Assembly: GCA_002347365.1 (NCBI GenBank)
Contig: DDWT01000020.1
Coordinates: forward strand, 1 to 64,000
Reading direction: 5' to 3'
Source: Actinobacteria bacterium UBA2279
Lineage (GTDB): Bacteria > Actinomycetota > Coriobacteriia > Anaerosomatales > Anaerosomataceae
Length of the DNA: 64,000 nt
Below are positions 34,147-44,502 of the stretch, piece by piece (the first letter of the stretch is position 1; each line of letters starts with the position of its first letter). A program made the translations under genes and the position numbers. A model generated the notes under the pieces. It worked only from the letters and a program-made list of their open reading frames with translations, made no database searches and was not told where the DNA came from.

Positions 34147-34159
34147 GCTACGGCATGCC

Positions 34160-34189
34160 TTGCACCTCGCACGGTGAGGGTGCTAGAGT
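34160..34189 (+). promoter_or_regulatory. promoter of the trp operon
   Basis: TTGCAC at 34160-34165 and TAGAGT at 34184-34189 are 18 bases apart; the -10 box is preceded by TGC (extended -10). The predicted start is about 34196, at the base of the T-box leader. Confidence 0.5.
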
Positions 34190-34196
34190 GTCTCCC

Positions 34197-34489
34197 AATC
34201 GAAGACACGGCCTGTGAAGAGGACGAGTACTTCGAACGTGAAGCATAGAGAGCCGGTGTTGGTGGAAATCCGGCGTGAACGTTCGGACGAATGGACCTCG
34301 GAGGCTCCGGGACAACGGCAAGCGCCTATTAGTCCCGGCGGACACCCACCGATACAAGGGACCGGATATCGGAGCTGAAGCAAGTTCCCGTATTGCAGGA
34401 CTAAGTGGGCCCGGGGCAGTTGCGGGTCAACAAGGGTGGTACCGCGAGAAGACCTCTCGTCCCTTGAGGATGAGGGGCTTTTGTCTTTT
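34197..34489 (+). promoter_or_regulatory. T-box riboswitch, tryptophan-specific (TGG specifier)
   Basis: The leader between the propeller gene and trpE has the T-box order: stem I beginning AGAGAGCCGG (34248-34257), the specifier region GAATGGACC with codon TGG at 34292-34294 (Trp), the conserved T-box AAGGGTGGTACCGCG (34432-34446) that pairs with the tRNA acceptor end, then an intrinsic terminator. Uncharged tRNA-Trp would stabilise the antiterminator and let transcription run into trpE. The specifier codon agrees with the genes that follow. The exact stem limits were not computed. Confidence 0.93.
34453..34489 (+). terminator. intrinsic terminator of the trp T-box
   Basis: CCTCTCGTCC (34453-34462), a five-base loop and GGATGAGGGG (34468-34477) form a ten-base-pair stem with two G-U pairs, followed by CTTTTGTCTTTT. 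It competes with the antiterminator formed with the T-box sequence just upstream. Confidence 0.9.
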
Positions 34490-34515
34490 CCAGGGCCAGA
34501 AACGGAGTTGCGAGA

Positions 34516-36009
34516 GTGATACTGCCGAGCATGGAGGAGTTCATCGCACTAGCCGTCGACCACGACGTGGTCCCGGTCGCGCGAGAGCTCTACGCTGACC
34601 TCTCCACACCTATCAGCGCATTCCTTTCGCTGGCCGAGGGCGCTGACTACGCCTATCTGCTCGAGTCTGTCGTGGGTGGGGAGCGGCTGGGCCGCTACTC
34701 CTTCCTCGGCATCGGTGCGAGTGAAGTCATCTCGGCAAGCGGGGGGTTGACCACGATCACCGAACGCGGTCATGCCCGCACGGTCCCCGCGCCGGACCCG
34801 CTGCGACCGGTAGCCGAGCACCTCTCGGCGGGCACGGTGGCGCGCGTGAAGGGTCTGCCGCGCTTCGTCGGCGGCGCGGTGGGCTACGTGGGCTACGAGG
34901 TCGCGTCCGGCTTCGAGAAGGTCCCGCGGCACGAGAATGACGAGCTGGACGTGCCGGACCTCGCATTCATGTTCACCGACGTCATCGTCGCGTTCGATCA
35001 CGCCCGCCGCATCATGCAGGTGATCGCGCCTGTGCGGCCGGGCTCTGAGCCGGCAGAGGCGTACGAGAAGGGTGTCGCGCGAATCGATGCTGTGCTCGAG
35101 CGTCTGGCCGAAGGACCTGCGGGGGCGCAACTCGGCCGCGTGGGAGTGTCCGCGCCGGTGCCGCTGAAGCAACACACGTCGCACGACGACTTCATCGCGC
35201 AGGTGCAGGCCGCCAAGGAGCATATCGCGGCAGGCGACGTATTCCAGATCGTGCTCTCGCAGCGCTTCTCGGCACCCTTCGAGGGTGACGGCATCGACCT
35301 GTATCGCGTCTTGCGAGCGGTCAATCCGAGCCCGTACATGTTCTACATCCGTACGCCCGAGGTGACGCTTGTTGGTTCGAGCCCCGAGCCGCTGGTGCGT
35401 GTGGAGGGTGACCAGGCACTCACCCGTCCGCTGGCGGGCACACGACCGCGAGGTGCTGATATCGCCGAGGACGGCCGGCTGCGTGCCGACTTGCTCGCCG
35501 ACGAGAAGGAGCGCGCCGAACACGTCATGCTGGTCGACCTGGGGCGCAACGACCTCGGCAGGGTGTGCAAGCCCGGCACCGTGCGGGTGGACGAGCTCAT
35601 GGAGGTCGAGAACTACAGCCACGTCATGCACATCGTCAGCAACGTGACGGGCACGCTGGCCGACGGCAACGACGCCTTCGACGCTCTGCGCGCCACATTC
35701 CCCGCCGGTACGGTGAGCGGTGCTCCCAAGATCCGCGCGATGCAGATCATCCGCGAGCTCGAGCCGGCTGCCCGCGGGCCGTATGCGGGAACGGTCGGCT
35801 ATATCGGCGTGGATGGTGCGATGGACATGTGCATCACCATCCGCACCGTCATGATCACGGGCGGCATGGCGTATCTGCAGTCCGGTGCCGGCATCGTGGC
35901 CGACAGCGATCCGGAGAGCGAGTACGAGGAGACGCTGCATAAAGCGCGGGCGCTGCATCATGCGCTCGAGCTCGCCGCGGGTATGAGCACCGGGGAGGTC
36001 GCGTCATGA
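34516..36009 (+). CDS. trpE: anthranilate synthase component I
   Basis: A 497-residue chorismate-using enzyme. The N-terminal domain holds LLESVVGGERLGRYSFLG (feedback site region), and the C-terminal half shows FYIRTPEVTLVGSSPEPLVR, RPLAGTRPRG, DLGRNDLGRVCKPGTV, PAGTVSGAPKIRAMQII and the end piece GAGIVADSDPESEYEET. GTG 34516 has GGAG eight bases upstream. It is the first gene after the T-box; the stop overlaps ATG of trpGD by four bases. Confidence 0.95.
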   Translation: MILPSMEEFIALAVDHDVVPVARELYADLSTPISAFLSLAEGADYAYLLESVVGGERLGRYSFLGIGASEVISASGGLTTITERGHARTVPAPDPLRPVAEHLSAGTVARVKGLPRFVGGAVGYVGYEVASGFEKVPRHENDELDVPDLAFMFTDVIVAFDHARRIMQVIAPVRPGSEPAEAYEKGVARIDAVLERLAEGPAGAQLGRVGVSAPVPLKQHTSHDDFIAQVQAAKEHIAAGDVFQIVLSQRFSAPFEGDGIDLYRVLRAVNPSPYMFYIRTPEVTLVGSSPEPLVRVEGDQALTRPLAGTRPRGADIAEDGRLRADLLADEKERAEHVMLVDLGRNDLGRVCKPGTVRVDELMEVENYSHVMHIVSNVTGTLADGNDAFDALRATFPAGTVSGAPKIRAMQIIRELEPAARGPYAGTVGYIGVDGAMDMCITIRTVMITGGMAYLQSGAGIVADSDPESEYEETLHKARALHHALELAAGMSTGEVAS

Positions 36010-37760
36010 TCCTCGTCATCGACAACTACGACAGCTTCACCTACAACCTCGTTCAGCTGCTGGGCGCTCTGGGTGCCGACGTTCGCGTCGAACGCAACGA
36101 TGCGGTGAGCCCGGGCCAGGTCGTCGCGATGTCGCCGGCGGGCGTCGTGATCTCGCCCGGTCCCGGCATGCCGTCGGAGGCGGGTGCTTCCGAGGCGGTC
36201 ATATCAGCGGCTGCTGAAGCGGGCATCCCTGTGCTGGGCGTGTGTCTCGGACACCAGGCGATAGCCGAGGTGTTCGGCGGCCGGGTCGTGCGTGCGCCGC
36301 GTCCGGTGCACGGCAAGACTGCCGACGTCTATCACAGCGGGACCGGCCTGCTCGAAGGCATGCCCAACCCGTTCACCGCTACCCGCTATCACTCGCTGGT
36401 CGTCGACTTCGACAGCCTGCCGGTGGAGCTCGAGGTCACGGCCAAGACCGACGACGGGCTCATCATGGCGCTGCGCCACCGCCAGCTGCCGGTCTTTGGC
36501 GTGCAGTTCCACCCGGAGAGCGTGCTGTCTCCGGAAGGCACCAAGGTGCTCGAGAACTTCCTGACGCTCACGGGAGAGATCGGCGCGGAAGGCGCGGGGC
36601 CACAGGGTCCGGCGCTCACACAGTCCTCGCCGGGGCCCCTCACCACCTCGGAGCGCTCTACGCGCTCCCCGGCGGCTTCCCCGGCTGCGGAACTCGCGGC
36701 GGACTCTGTGGCCCTCGCGCCCGTCGCCACGCTTCCTGCGGCGATCGATCGCGTCGTCACCGGCGGGTCGCTCGGCGAGGAGGAAGCGTATGCGGTCATG
36801 GGGCTCGTCATGGACGGCAAGGCCACCTCGGCGCAGATCGCGTCGCTGGTGACCGGCATTCGCATGAAGGGCGAGACCGTCGACGAGATCGTGGGCTTCG
36901 CGCGTGCGATGCGCGAGCGCGCGGCGGCGGTGCGACCCACAGTGGCAGGCTACATCGACACCTGCGGTACCGGTGGCGACGGTCTTGCGACCTTCAACAT
37001 CTCCACGACTGCGGCGTTCGTCGTCGCTGGCGCAGGCGTGCCGATCGCCAAGCACGGCAACCGCGCGGTCTCCTCACGCTCGGGCAGCGCCGACGTCCTC
37101 GAGGCACTGGGCGTGCGCATCGACCTCACCCCGCAGCAGATGGCGCGCTGCATCGACGAGACCGGCGTCGGCTTCCTGTTCGCACAGGCGCTGCATGCGA
37201 GCATGCGTCACGCTGGCCCCACACGCCGTGAGATCGCCATCCGCACCGTCTTCAACATCCTCGGCCCGCTGACCAACCCGGCGGGCGCCAAGCGCCAGCT
37301 CCTGGGCGTCTACGACCCCGCGCTCGTTCCCGTGATGGCCGAGGTCGCATCTCGCCTCGGTGCCGAGAAGGTCCTGGTCGTGCACGGGCATCCGGGTTTG
37401 GACGAGGTTTCTGCCTCCGGTCCCACCGAGGTGGCCGAGGCGACGCCGGACGGCGTGCGTCTGTATGCGATCAGCCCGGAGCAGTTCGGCATCGCACGCG
37501 GTTCGATCGCCGACCTCGCCGGTGGCGACGCCACGGAAAACGCCGCATCGATCCGTGCGATCCTGTCCGGCGAGCACTCCGGTAAGCGCGACATCATCCT
37601 CATGAACGCCGCCGCAGCCTTGGTCGCAGCGGGCAAGGCAAGCGACTTTGCCGAGGGCGTAGCTCTTGCACGCACCTCCGTCGACTCCGGCGAGGCGCTC
37701 GCCCGCCTCGAGGCGCTCATCGCGGTCAGCCAACGACTCGCAGGGGAGGCGAGCGCGTGA
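36006..37760 (+). CDS. trpGD: fused anthranilate synthase component II and anthranilate phosphoribosyltransferase
   Basis: A 584-residue fusion. Residues 1-195 are a glutamine amidotransferase: MILVIDNYDSFTYNLVQLL, Cys in LGVCLGHQAIAEVFGG, and FGVQFHPESVL. A linker of about 50 residues rich in Ala, Ser, Pro and Thr follows. From about residue 245 is TrpD: GGSLGEEEAYAVMGLVMDGK, the PRPP-binding DTCGTGGDGLATFNIST, KHGNRAVSSRSGSADVLEALG and NPAGAKRQLLGVY. It supplies ammonia to TrpE and attaches the phosphoribosyl group to anthranilate. TrpG-TrpD fusion also occurs in enteric bacteria; the Ala/Pro linker here is long. Confidence 0.95.
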   Translation: MILVIDNYDSFTYNLVQLLGALGADVRVERNDAVSPGQVVAMSPAGVVISPGPGMPSEAGASEAVISAAAEAGIPVLGVCLGHQAIAEVFGGRVVRAPRPVHGKTADVYHSGTGLLEGMPNPFTATRYHSLVVDFDSLPVELEVTAKTDDGLIMALRHRQLPVFGVQFHPESVLSPEGTKVLENFLTLTGEIGAEGAGPQGPALTQSSPGPLTTSERSTRSPAASPAAELAADSVALAPVATLPAAIDRVVTGGSLGEEEAYAVMGLVMDGKATSAQIASLVTGIRMKGETVDEIVGFARAMRERAAAVRPTVAGYIDTCGTGGDGLATFNISTTAAFVVAGAGVPIAKHGNRAVSSRSGSADVLEALGVRIDLTPQQMARCIDETGVGFLFAQALHASMRHAGPTRREIAIRTVFNILGPLTNPAGAKRQLLGVYDPALVPVMAEVASRLGAEKVLVVHGHPGLDEVSASGPTEVAEATPDGVRLYAISPEQFGIARGSIADLAGGDATENAASIRAILSGEHSGKRDIILMNAAAALVAAGKASDFAEGVALARTSVDSGEALARLEALIAVSQRLAGEASA

Positions 37761-38563
37761 GCGGCTTTCTCGCAGACATGATCGTGCGCCGCAAGGCGCG
37801 CATCACTGCGGAGTACGGTGAGCTGACGCCGGCCGACCGCGAGCGCCTTGCGTGCTGCGCGAGACCGGTACGCGATTTCGAGGCGGCCCTCGACGAGCGC
37901 GACGACGTGGGCATCATCGCCGAGGTCAAGAAGGCGTCCCCGTCGGCGGGCGCCATCGCCGCGGAGTGCGAGGCGTCCAAGCAGGCGCTCCACTATCAGC
38001 ACGGCGGCGCGGCAGCGATCAGCGTGCTCACCGAGCCGGAGTCGTTCGGCGGTTCGTTCGCGGATCTCTCCGATGTTGCAGACGCCGTTGACGTGCCTGT
38101 GTTGTGCAAAGACTTCGTGGTGGACCCGGTGCAGCTGTTTGCAGCCCGCGGTCACGGTGCGGACGCCGTGCTGCTCATGGTAAGCGTGCTCGGCAATGAT
38201 GTCGGCGAGTACATAGACCTCGCCGAGACGCTCGGCCTGGTGCCGTTGGTCGAGGTCGCCGGACCGTCAGAGCTATTCATCGCGCTGGATGCCGGTGCGC
38301 GCGTGATCGCGGTCAACAGCCGCGACCTGCACACGCTCGAGGTGGATGTCGAGGCGGCGAGAGCGGTGGTCGCGGAGGCCAAACGGGCGGGCGCGATCGT
38401 GGTCGCTGCGAGTGGCGTGAAAGGTCGCCGAGAAGTGCTGACCGCTGCGGCGGCAGGTGCCGATGCGGTGCTTGTCGGGGAGGCGCTGATGAGGGCGTCG
38501 TTCCCGGAGGACGTGCTTGCGGAACTGACGGGCGTTGCCAGGCAGCCGCTCGCGGAACAGTAG
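37757..38563 (+). CDS. trpC: indole-3-glycerol-phosphate synthase
   Basis: A 268-residue TIM barrel that closes the indole ring. Present are IIAEVKKASPSAG with the catalytic Lys, LTEPESFGGSFADL, PVLCKDFVVDPVQLFAARGHG, DAVLLMVSVL, VEVAGPSELFIAL, IAVNSRDLHTLEVD and AASGVKGRREVL. It is not fused to trpF, which is the separate gene at 40049. GTG start overlaps the trpGD stop by three bases. Confidence 0.95.
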   Translation: MSGFLADMIVRRKARITAEYGELTPADRERLACCARPVRDFEAALDERDDVGIIAEVKKASPSAGAIAAECEASKQALHYQHGGAAAISVLTEPESFGGSFADLSDVADAVDVPVLCKDFVVDPVQLFAARGHGADAVLLMVSVLGNDVGEYIDLAETLGLVPLVEVAGPSELFIALDAGARVIAVNSRDLHTLEVDVEAARAVVAEAKRAGAIVVAASGVKGRREVLTAAAAGADAVLVGEALMRASFPEDVLAELTGVARQPLAEQ

Positions 38564-38632
38564 GGAACACGCGGCGTCGCCACACGGCTGGCCGCAGGAT
38601 TTCGGGGCAGGCGCCCCGGGAGGGAGATCGAC

Positions 38633-40000
38633 ATGGGAAGCGACAAGACGAGGTTCGGACTTGATGAGACCAGGATCCCTGAGGCCTGGTACAACATCAT
38701 GCCTGACCTCAAGACCCCGCCGGCACCGCCGAAGGTGGTCGCGCCCGACGGCACGGAACTCAGCATGGATCAGATCGGCGAGCGGCTTGCCATGATCTTC
38801 CCGATGGAGTGCATCAAGCAGGAGATGTCCCCGGATCGCTGGATCGACATCCCCGGCGCCGTCATCGACGTGTACAAGACCTACCGGCCCTCGCCGCTGC
38901 TGCGGGCCAGGCAGCTCGAGCGGGTCCTGGGGCTGCCGACGGGCGTGAAGATCTTCTACAAGTACGAGGGCGTGAGCCCTGCCGGTTCGCACAAGCCCAA
39001 CACCGCCATCCCGCAGGCGTACTACAACAAGCAGGAAGGCATCACGAAGATCTCCACCGAGACCGGCGCCGGCCAGTGGGGAAGCGCGCTCGCGATCGCA
39101 GGCGCGCTCTATGGCATCGACGTCGAGGTCTTCATGGTGAAGGTGAGCTACGAGCAGAAGCCGTACCGCCGCATCCTCATGGAGACGTACGGCGGAGTGG
39201 TGCACGCCTCGCCCACCAACCTCACCGACGCCGGGCGTCACGTGCTGGCGATGGACCCGGACTCGACCGGCTCCCTTGGCATCGCGATCTCGGAGGCGTG
39301 CGAAGTGGCCGTCAAGGACCCCAACACGCACTACTCGCTCGGCAGCGTGCTCAACCACGTGTGCATCCACCAGTCGATTATCGGCCTTGAGGCCATCGAA
39401 CAGATGGCACTTGCCGAGGAGGAGCCGGATGTCGTGATCGCGTGTGTGGGCGGCGGTTCCAACTTCGCCGGTATCGCGTTCCCGTACTACCACCGCAAGC
39501 TGGAGGGCAAGAGCAATGCGCGCCTGCTCGCGGTGGAGCCGAAGGCGTGCCCCACACTCACGGCGGGCGAGTATCGCTACGACCTCGGCGACGAGGCCGG
39601 CATGACGCCGCAGATGCTCATGTACACGCTCGGCCACGACTTCGTGCCGGCCGGCATCCACGCCGGTGGCCTGCGCTACCACGGCGACTCACCGCTCGTC
39701 TCGCAGCTCGTGCACGAGGGTGAGGCCGAGGCGGTGGCCGTCGACCAGACCGCATGCTTCGCCGCCGCCGTGCAGTTCGCCCGTGCCGAGGGCATCCTGC
39801 CGGCGCCGGAATCCAGCCACGCGATCCTTGCGGCGATCAACGAGGCCAAAGATGCGCAGGCCGCCGGTGAGGACCGCACCATCCTGTTCAACCTCTCGGG
39901 TCACGGTCACTTCGACCTGGCTGCATACGCTGCGTACAACGCTGGCGAGCTTAGGGACTACGACTTCGCCGCCGGTGCCACGCTCTGCGAGAACGAGTAG
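38633..40000 (+). CDS. trpB2: tryptophan synthase beta chain, TrpB2 type
   Basis: A 455-residue PLP enzyme of the TrpB2 (long, archaeal/thermophile-type) group. It begins with about 70 extra residues including PEAWYNIMPDL. The PLP Lys is in SPAGSHKPNTAIPQAYYNK, then STETGAGQWGSALAIA, VIACVGGGSNFAGIAFPYY (phosphate loop) and the end piece FNLSGHGHFDL. TrpB2 makes tryptophan from indole and serine and does not normally pair with TrpA. A canonical trpB lies two genes downstream in the same operon, so this cell has both types. GGGAGGGAG precedes the ATG. Confidence 0.92.
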   Translation: MGSDKTRFGLDETRIPEAWYNIMPDLKTPPAPPKVVAPDGTELSMDQIGERLAMIFPMECIKQEMSPDRWIDIPGAVIDVYKTYRPSPLLRARQLERVLGLPTGVKIFYKYEGVSPAGSHKPNTAIPQAYYNKQEGITKISTETGAGQWGSALAIAGALYGIDVEVFMVKVSYEQKPYRRILMETYGGVVHASPTNLTDAGRHVLAMDPDSTGSLGIAISEACEVAVKDPNTHYSLGSVLNHVCIHQSIIGLEAIEQMALAEEEPDVVIACVGGGSNFAGIAFPYYHRKLEGKSNARLLAVEPKACPTLTAGEYRYDLGDEAGMTPQMLMYTLGHDFVPAGIHAGGLRYHGDSPLVSQLVHEGEAEAVAVDQTACFAAAVQFARAEGILPAPESSHAILAAINEAKDAQAAGEDRTILFNLSGHGHFDLAAYAAYNAGELRDYDFAAGATLCENE

Positions 40001-40008
40001 CACCGGAC

Positions 40009-40032
40009 GGGGGCGGGTGCCGGCCCGCCCCT
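40009..40032 (+). terminator. GC hairpin between trpB2 and trpF
   Basis: GGGGCGGG (40010-40017), a six-base loop and CCCGCCCC (40024-40031) form a perfect eight-pair stem. No T run follows, so complete termination is unlikely; it may lower downstream expression or stabilise the upstream message. Confidence 0.35.
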
Positions 40033-40048
40033 CCGTTCCTCGAAAGGG

Positions 40049-40694
40049 ATGGTCACCACGCAACGCACACGCATCAAGATCTGTGGCATCACCACCGCGA
40101 CTGACGCCGCTATGGCGGTCGAGGCGGGCGCTGACGCCCTGGGAGTCGTTCTTGCCCCCAGCTCGCGTGAGGTGACGCTTGAGGACGCCGAGAAGGCACT
40201 TGCGGTCGTGCCACCGTTGGTGGCCCGCATCGGTGTGTTCGTGGACGCCGATCCCGGGTTCGTAGCCGATGCCGTCGCTCGTCTCGGCCTGACGGGGGTG
40301 CAGTTCCACGGTGACGAGACGCCGGAACGGTGTGCGTCGGCGCCGGTGCCAGTCATCAAGGCGTTCAAAGTCGGCACGACCTTCGCTTCTACCGCGTTCG
40401 AGCCCTTCCGGGGCGCGGTCGCCGCGATACTGCTCGACACGTACGTCTCGCAAAGAAGCGGCGGTACTGGCGAAACATTCGACTGGCAGACTCACTCCGC
40501 GGCACTCCCCGGTTGGGCTCCACTCATCATCGCCGGGGGGCTGAGTCCAACAAACGTCGCGGAAGCCATCCGGCTTTTCCGCCCTTTCGCAGTGGATGTC
40601 TCCTCGGGGGTCGAGGAACGCCTGCGACACAAGGACCGCCTGAAACTGAACGCGTTCGCTGCCGCGGTGCGCGCGGCTGATGAGGAGGATCTCT

Positions 40695-40702
<8 letters not shown>
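40049..40702 (+). CDS. trpF: phosphoribosylanthranilate isomerase
   Basis: A 217-residue TIM barrel. RIKICGITTATDAAMAVEAGAD has the catalytic Cys, LAPSSREVTLEDAEK is the usual next strand, and VSSGVEERLRHKDRLKLNAF is the C-terminal phosphate site. LLDTYVSQRSGGTGETFDW holds the catalytic Asp and GGTG. AAAGGG lies about five bases before the ATG. trpB begins inside its last eight bases. A separate trpF means hisA need not act as the bifunctional PriA. Confidence 0.93.
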
Positions 40703-41919
<1,217 letters not shown>

Positions 41920-41933
<14 letters not shown>

Positions 41934-42738
41934 GACACCGTCGCGTCTGGAGGCCGCCTTCCGACAAGGGAGGCCGGCGCTGGTCGCGTACCTGATGGGC
42001 GGCTACCCGGATCGCGCCGGCTCACTGGCGGCATTGCGGGCAGTCGCCGAAGCCGGTGCTGACGTCATCGAACTCGGCGTGCCTTATGCCGACCCGCTCG
42101 CCGACGGGCCTGTCATCCAGCATGCCGCGGAAGTGGCGCGTGCGCAGGCGGGCGGTTTCGGACTCTCGGAGACACTCGACCTCGCAGCGGAGGTCACAGC
42201 TATCGAGGGCATGCCGCCGCTCGTCATCATGACCTACCTCAACCCGATGATGCGGATGCGCTTTCCAGTGCTTGCCGGGAGGGCGGCCCAGGCAGGTGTT
42301 GCCGGTTTCATCGTGCCCGACCTGCCACCGGACAACCCCATGGCGGTGCTGTGGACACGGGAAGCCGCTGTGCTCGGCGTCGACACGGTCTTCCTCGCGG
42401 CGCCGACATCGACTCCCGAGCGACTCTCGTTGGTGGGGGAACGCTCGTCGGGTTTCGTCTACCTTGTGAGTTCTCTTGGCGTGACGGGAGAGCGTGCCGA
42501 GTTGCCGGTCGAGCTTACCGACCTCGTCTCTCGCGTGCGCGCAGCAACGAGGCTGCCGGTCGCGGTCGGTTTCGGCGTTTCGACGCCCGAACATGCAGCG
42601 GGTGTTGCGACCATCGCCGATGGCGTCATCGTGGGTAGCGCGCTGGTTCGCAGACAAGACGATCCGGTCGCCTTGAGCGAGTTCATAGGTGCGCTCGTGT
42701 CAGCTGTCCACATCGGTCACGCCGGGACCCGCTTCTGA
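41920..42738 (+). CDS. trpA: tryptophan synthase alpha chain
   Basis: The 272-residue product is a TIM barrel. LVAYLMGGYPD, DVIELGVPYADPLADGPVIQ (catalytic Glu and Asp), VIMTYLNPMMRM, GFIVPDLPPD and the phosphate loop VGFGVSTPEHAA are standard. I infer a TTG start at 41920, since GGGAGG ends six bases upstream; an ATG at 41869 lies far inside trpB and would add 17 unrelated residues. The gene overlaps trpB by 14 bases. Its TGA stop is next to the stop of the convergent zinc-ribbon gene. Confidence 0.93.
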
Positions 42739-43467
42739 CTAGAAGCCCAGGTACACGTCCAGCGTCTCGCCGTCGACGCTGTAGACCTTCCATCCGTCGT
42801 CCTCGATGACCTCGAACTCGGTCCGGATGGCTTCCTCTTCTGATGACGTGTCGTCCCAGTCCAGGGCGTACAGACTCGTTCCGCCGTCAGAGGGCGGATA
42901 GATGCGGATGTAGGACACGAGGCCATCGGGATCCTCGAACGACATCAGGAGTGTCTCGCCGTCCCACTCTGAGCTCAACAGTACGGATGGGTCCCAGTTC
43001 TCCCCGTCGGATGCGAATGCCTCTTCTATCAAGGCAAGCTCATCGTGGACATCGGCCTGCGTGACGCTGCGCAGTTTGTCGAAATCGAGCGTGCCGAGCC
43101 CAACGGCGAATGTCTCGATCGCCTCAGCCTTCGCCTTGTCCGCTCCTGCCGCGCCTCCGTTCGAGTTGAGGACGAGCCACGCACCGGCTCCGCAGCAGCC
43201 CAGCAGAAGCACCAGTACTGCGATGACGATGCCGATGATGAGGCCGGTCTTCCGTTTCTTGGGAGCAGGCTGCACGCCTGCTGAGGGCGGCGCATACTGC
43301 TGCGGATACTGAGGGGGCGCAACCGGAGGTGCCTGCGGCGCTGAGTATGGCGGCGGCTCCGGTGCGGTGTACTGCTCGGGCGCGGGGGGCGTGATCGCTG
43401 TTCCGCAGTCCGGGCAGAACTGACTGCCTTCCGGTACCTGTGCGCCGCAGCTCGGGCAGGTGCTCAT
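42739..43467 (-). CDS. zinc-ribbon membrane protein with extracellular C-terminal domain, function unknown
   Basis: The 242-residue product starts at ATG 43467, with AGGAGG five bases upstream. Residues 1-25 are a zinc ribbon with two C-x2-C pairs (CPSCG, CPDCG), residues 30-75 are rich in Pro, Tyr and Gln, a helix near 80-105 spans the membrane, and about 135 residues follow outside. The C-terminal domain has no motif I recognise; the pattern is common in Actinomycetota proteins with small exported lipoprotein-like domains. It is convergent with trpA, with no gap between the stops. Confidence 0.72.
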   Translation of the reverse strand: MSTCPSCGAQVPEGSQFCPDCGTAITPPAPEQYTAPEPPPYSAPQAPPVAPPQYPQQYAPPSAGVQPAPKKRKTGLIIGIVIAVLVLLLGCCGAGAWLVLNSNGGAAGADKAKAEAIETFAVGLGTLDFDKLRSVTQADVHDELALIEEAFASDGENWDPSVLLSSEWDGETLLMSFEDPDGLVSYIRIYPPSDGGTSLYALDWDDTSSEEEAIRTEFEVIEDDGWKVYSVDGETLDVYLGF

Positions 43468-43577
43468 GGGGACCTCCTCATGCGGACGGTCGTGCGACAC
43501 CGTGTGCCCCATGACGCGTCATCGACTCGTGCCTTGTCGTGATGATACCAGCTGGGCCGTGCTCAGCAGCATCTGTG

Positions 43578-44501
43578 CTAGCGCGTTGCCGCCCACGCTC
43601 TCACGGGCTCGAAGTCCGGCATGCCCGCGAGTGCGGGGAGTCGCATGTCGAGGGCTGCGAGCGAACGGTCGGCGATGCCGAACAGGGCCGCATACGCGAG
43701 ATAGCGGTTCCACACGAGGACAGACGCCGCAGGTTCGTCCTCCAGGGTGCCGAAGTCGTCGAGGTAGCGCTCGAATGCACGGTACTGCGCCAGCGTTTGC
43801 GCGCCGTCAACGGTGAGTGGCGATAGCGCGAACGCCGCGATGAGCGCGATGACCGCTCCGATCGCAGTCGCTACGAGAGGCTCAAGCCCCGATGCGACCA
43901 TCGACGACAGTGCCCCGAGCACGATCGCTAGCACGGCGACGGTGATGAGCGCCCAGCGAGCGGTGCGTGCGCTTGTGCGCAGCAGGCCCAGCGCACCCGC
44001 CTGCCTGTCAACCGATGCCTGCCAGCGGGTGATACCGCGTCGCAGGCTCTTCGTCCTTGCCCGCGCGGCTGCCTTGAGCTCCGCGATACCGACACCGCCG
44101 TGTCCGCCGATAGTGTCGACCAGCATCGCGAAGAGCTCTCGCTCGAGGGGCGCCATGCGTTCCCATGCTCGTTCGGCGAGCGAGAACTCGACAGTGTTGA
44201 TCTCGGCTCCGCCCGTCAGGCCGGTGATACGCCGTCTGGCAGCTCGTGCGTTCAGCTCCCCGCGTGCAGTCAGATCGAGCAGTGTTGCGGCGATCTCGGC
44301 TTGTCCGATAAGCCCGCGCCTGTTCAGTGCCCCGATGACTGCCAACGGCAGGTCATCGGGCACCTCTCGAAGGTACTGCGGTGCGTCGGCGTTTCTCGGT
44401 CGGTAGAGCATGAAGACGAGCGCTGCGGTGAGGATACAGATGGCAGACACGCCGATAGAGAAGACGATCGCACCGCGGACGAGTTCAGCGTCGGTGACCA
44501 T
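43578..44501 (-). CDS. DUF2207-type membrane protein (C-terminal part only)
   Basis: A 307-residue protein with a helix near residues 8-30, a soluble winged-helix-like part including LPLAVIGALNRRGLIGQAEI and AATLLDLTARGEL, two helices near 185-235, and an end with AQYRAFERYLDDFGTLEDEP. This is the arrangement of the C-terminal half of DUF2207 proteins; the usual N-terminal extracellular beta domain is missing. Start at ATG 44501, one base after the stop of the preceding gene. The function is unknown; some relatives are envelope-linked. Confidence 0.7.
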   Translation of the reverse strand: MVTDAELVRGAIVFSIGVSAICILTAALVFMLYRPRNADAPQYLREVPDDLPLAVIGALNRRGLIGQAEIAATLLDLTARGELNARAARRRITGLTGGAEINTVEFSLAERAWERMAPLERELFAMLVDTIGGHGGVGIAELKAAARARTKSLRRGITRWQASVDRQAGALGLLRTSARTARWALITVAVLAIVLGALSSMVASGLEPLVATAIGAVIALIAAFALSPLTVDGAQTLAQYRAFERYLDDFGTLEDEPAASVLVWNRYLAYAALFGIADRSLAALDMRLPALAGMPDFEPVRAWAATR

Positions 44502-44502
44502 C

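Noticed and set aside
34549..35961. A 470-codon open frame antisense to trpE
   Set aside because: It follows from the GC-rich third codon positions of trpE; its translation is rich in His, Arg and Asp without any domain, and it has no ribosome-binding site.
38273..39682. A 469-codon open frame antisense to trpC and trpB2
   Set aside because: Same cause: composition typical of a shadow of two real genes with strong motifs on the plus strand.
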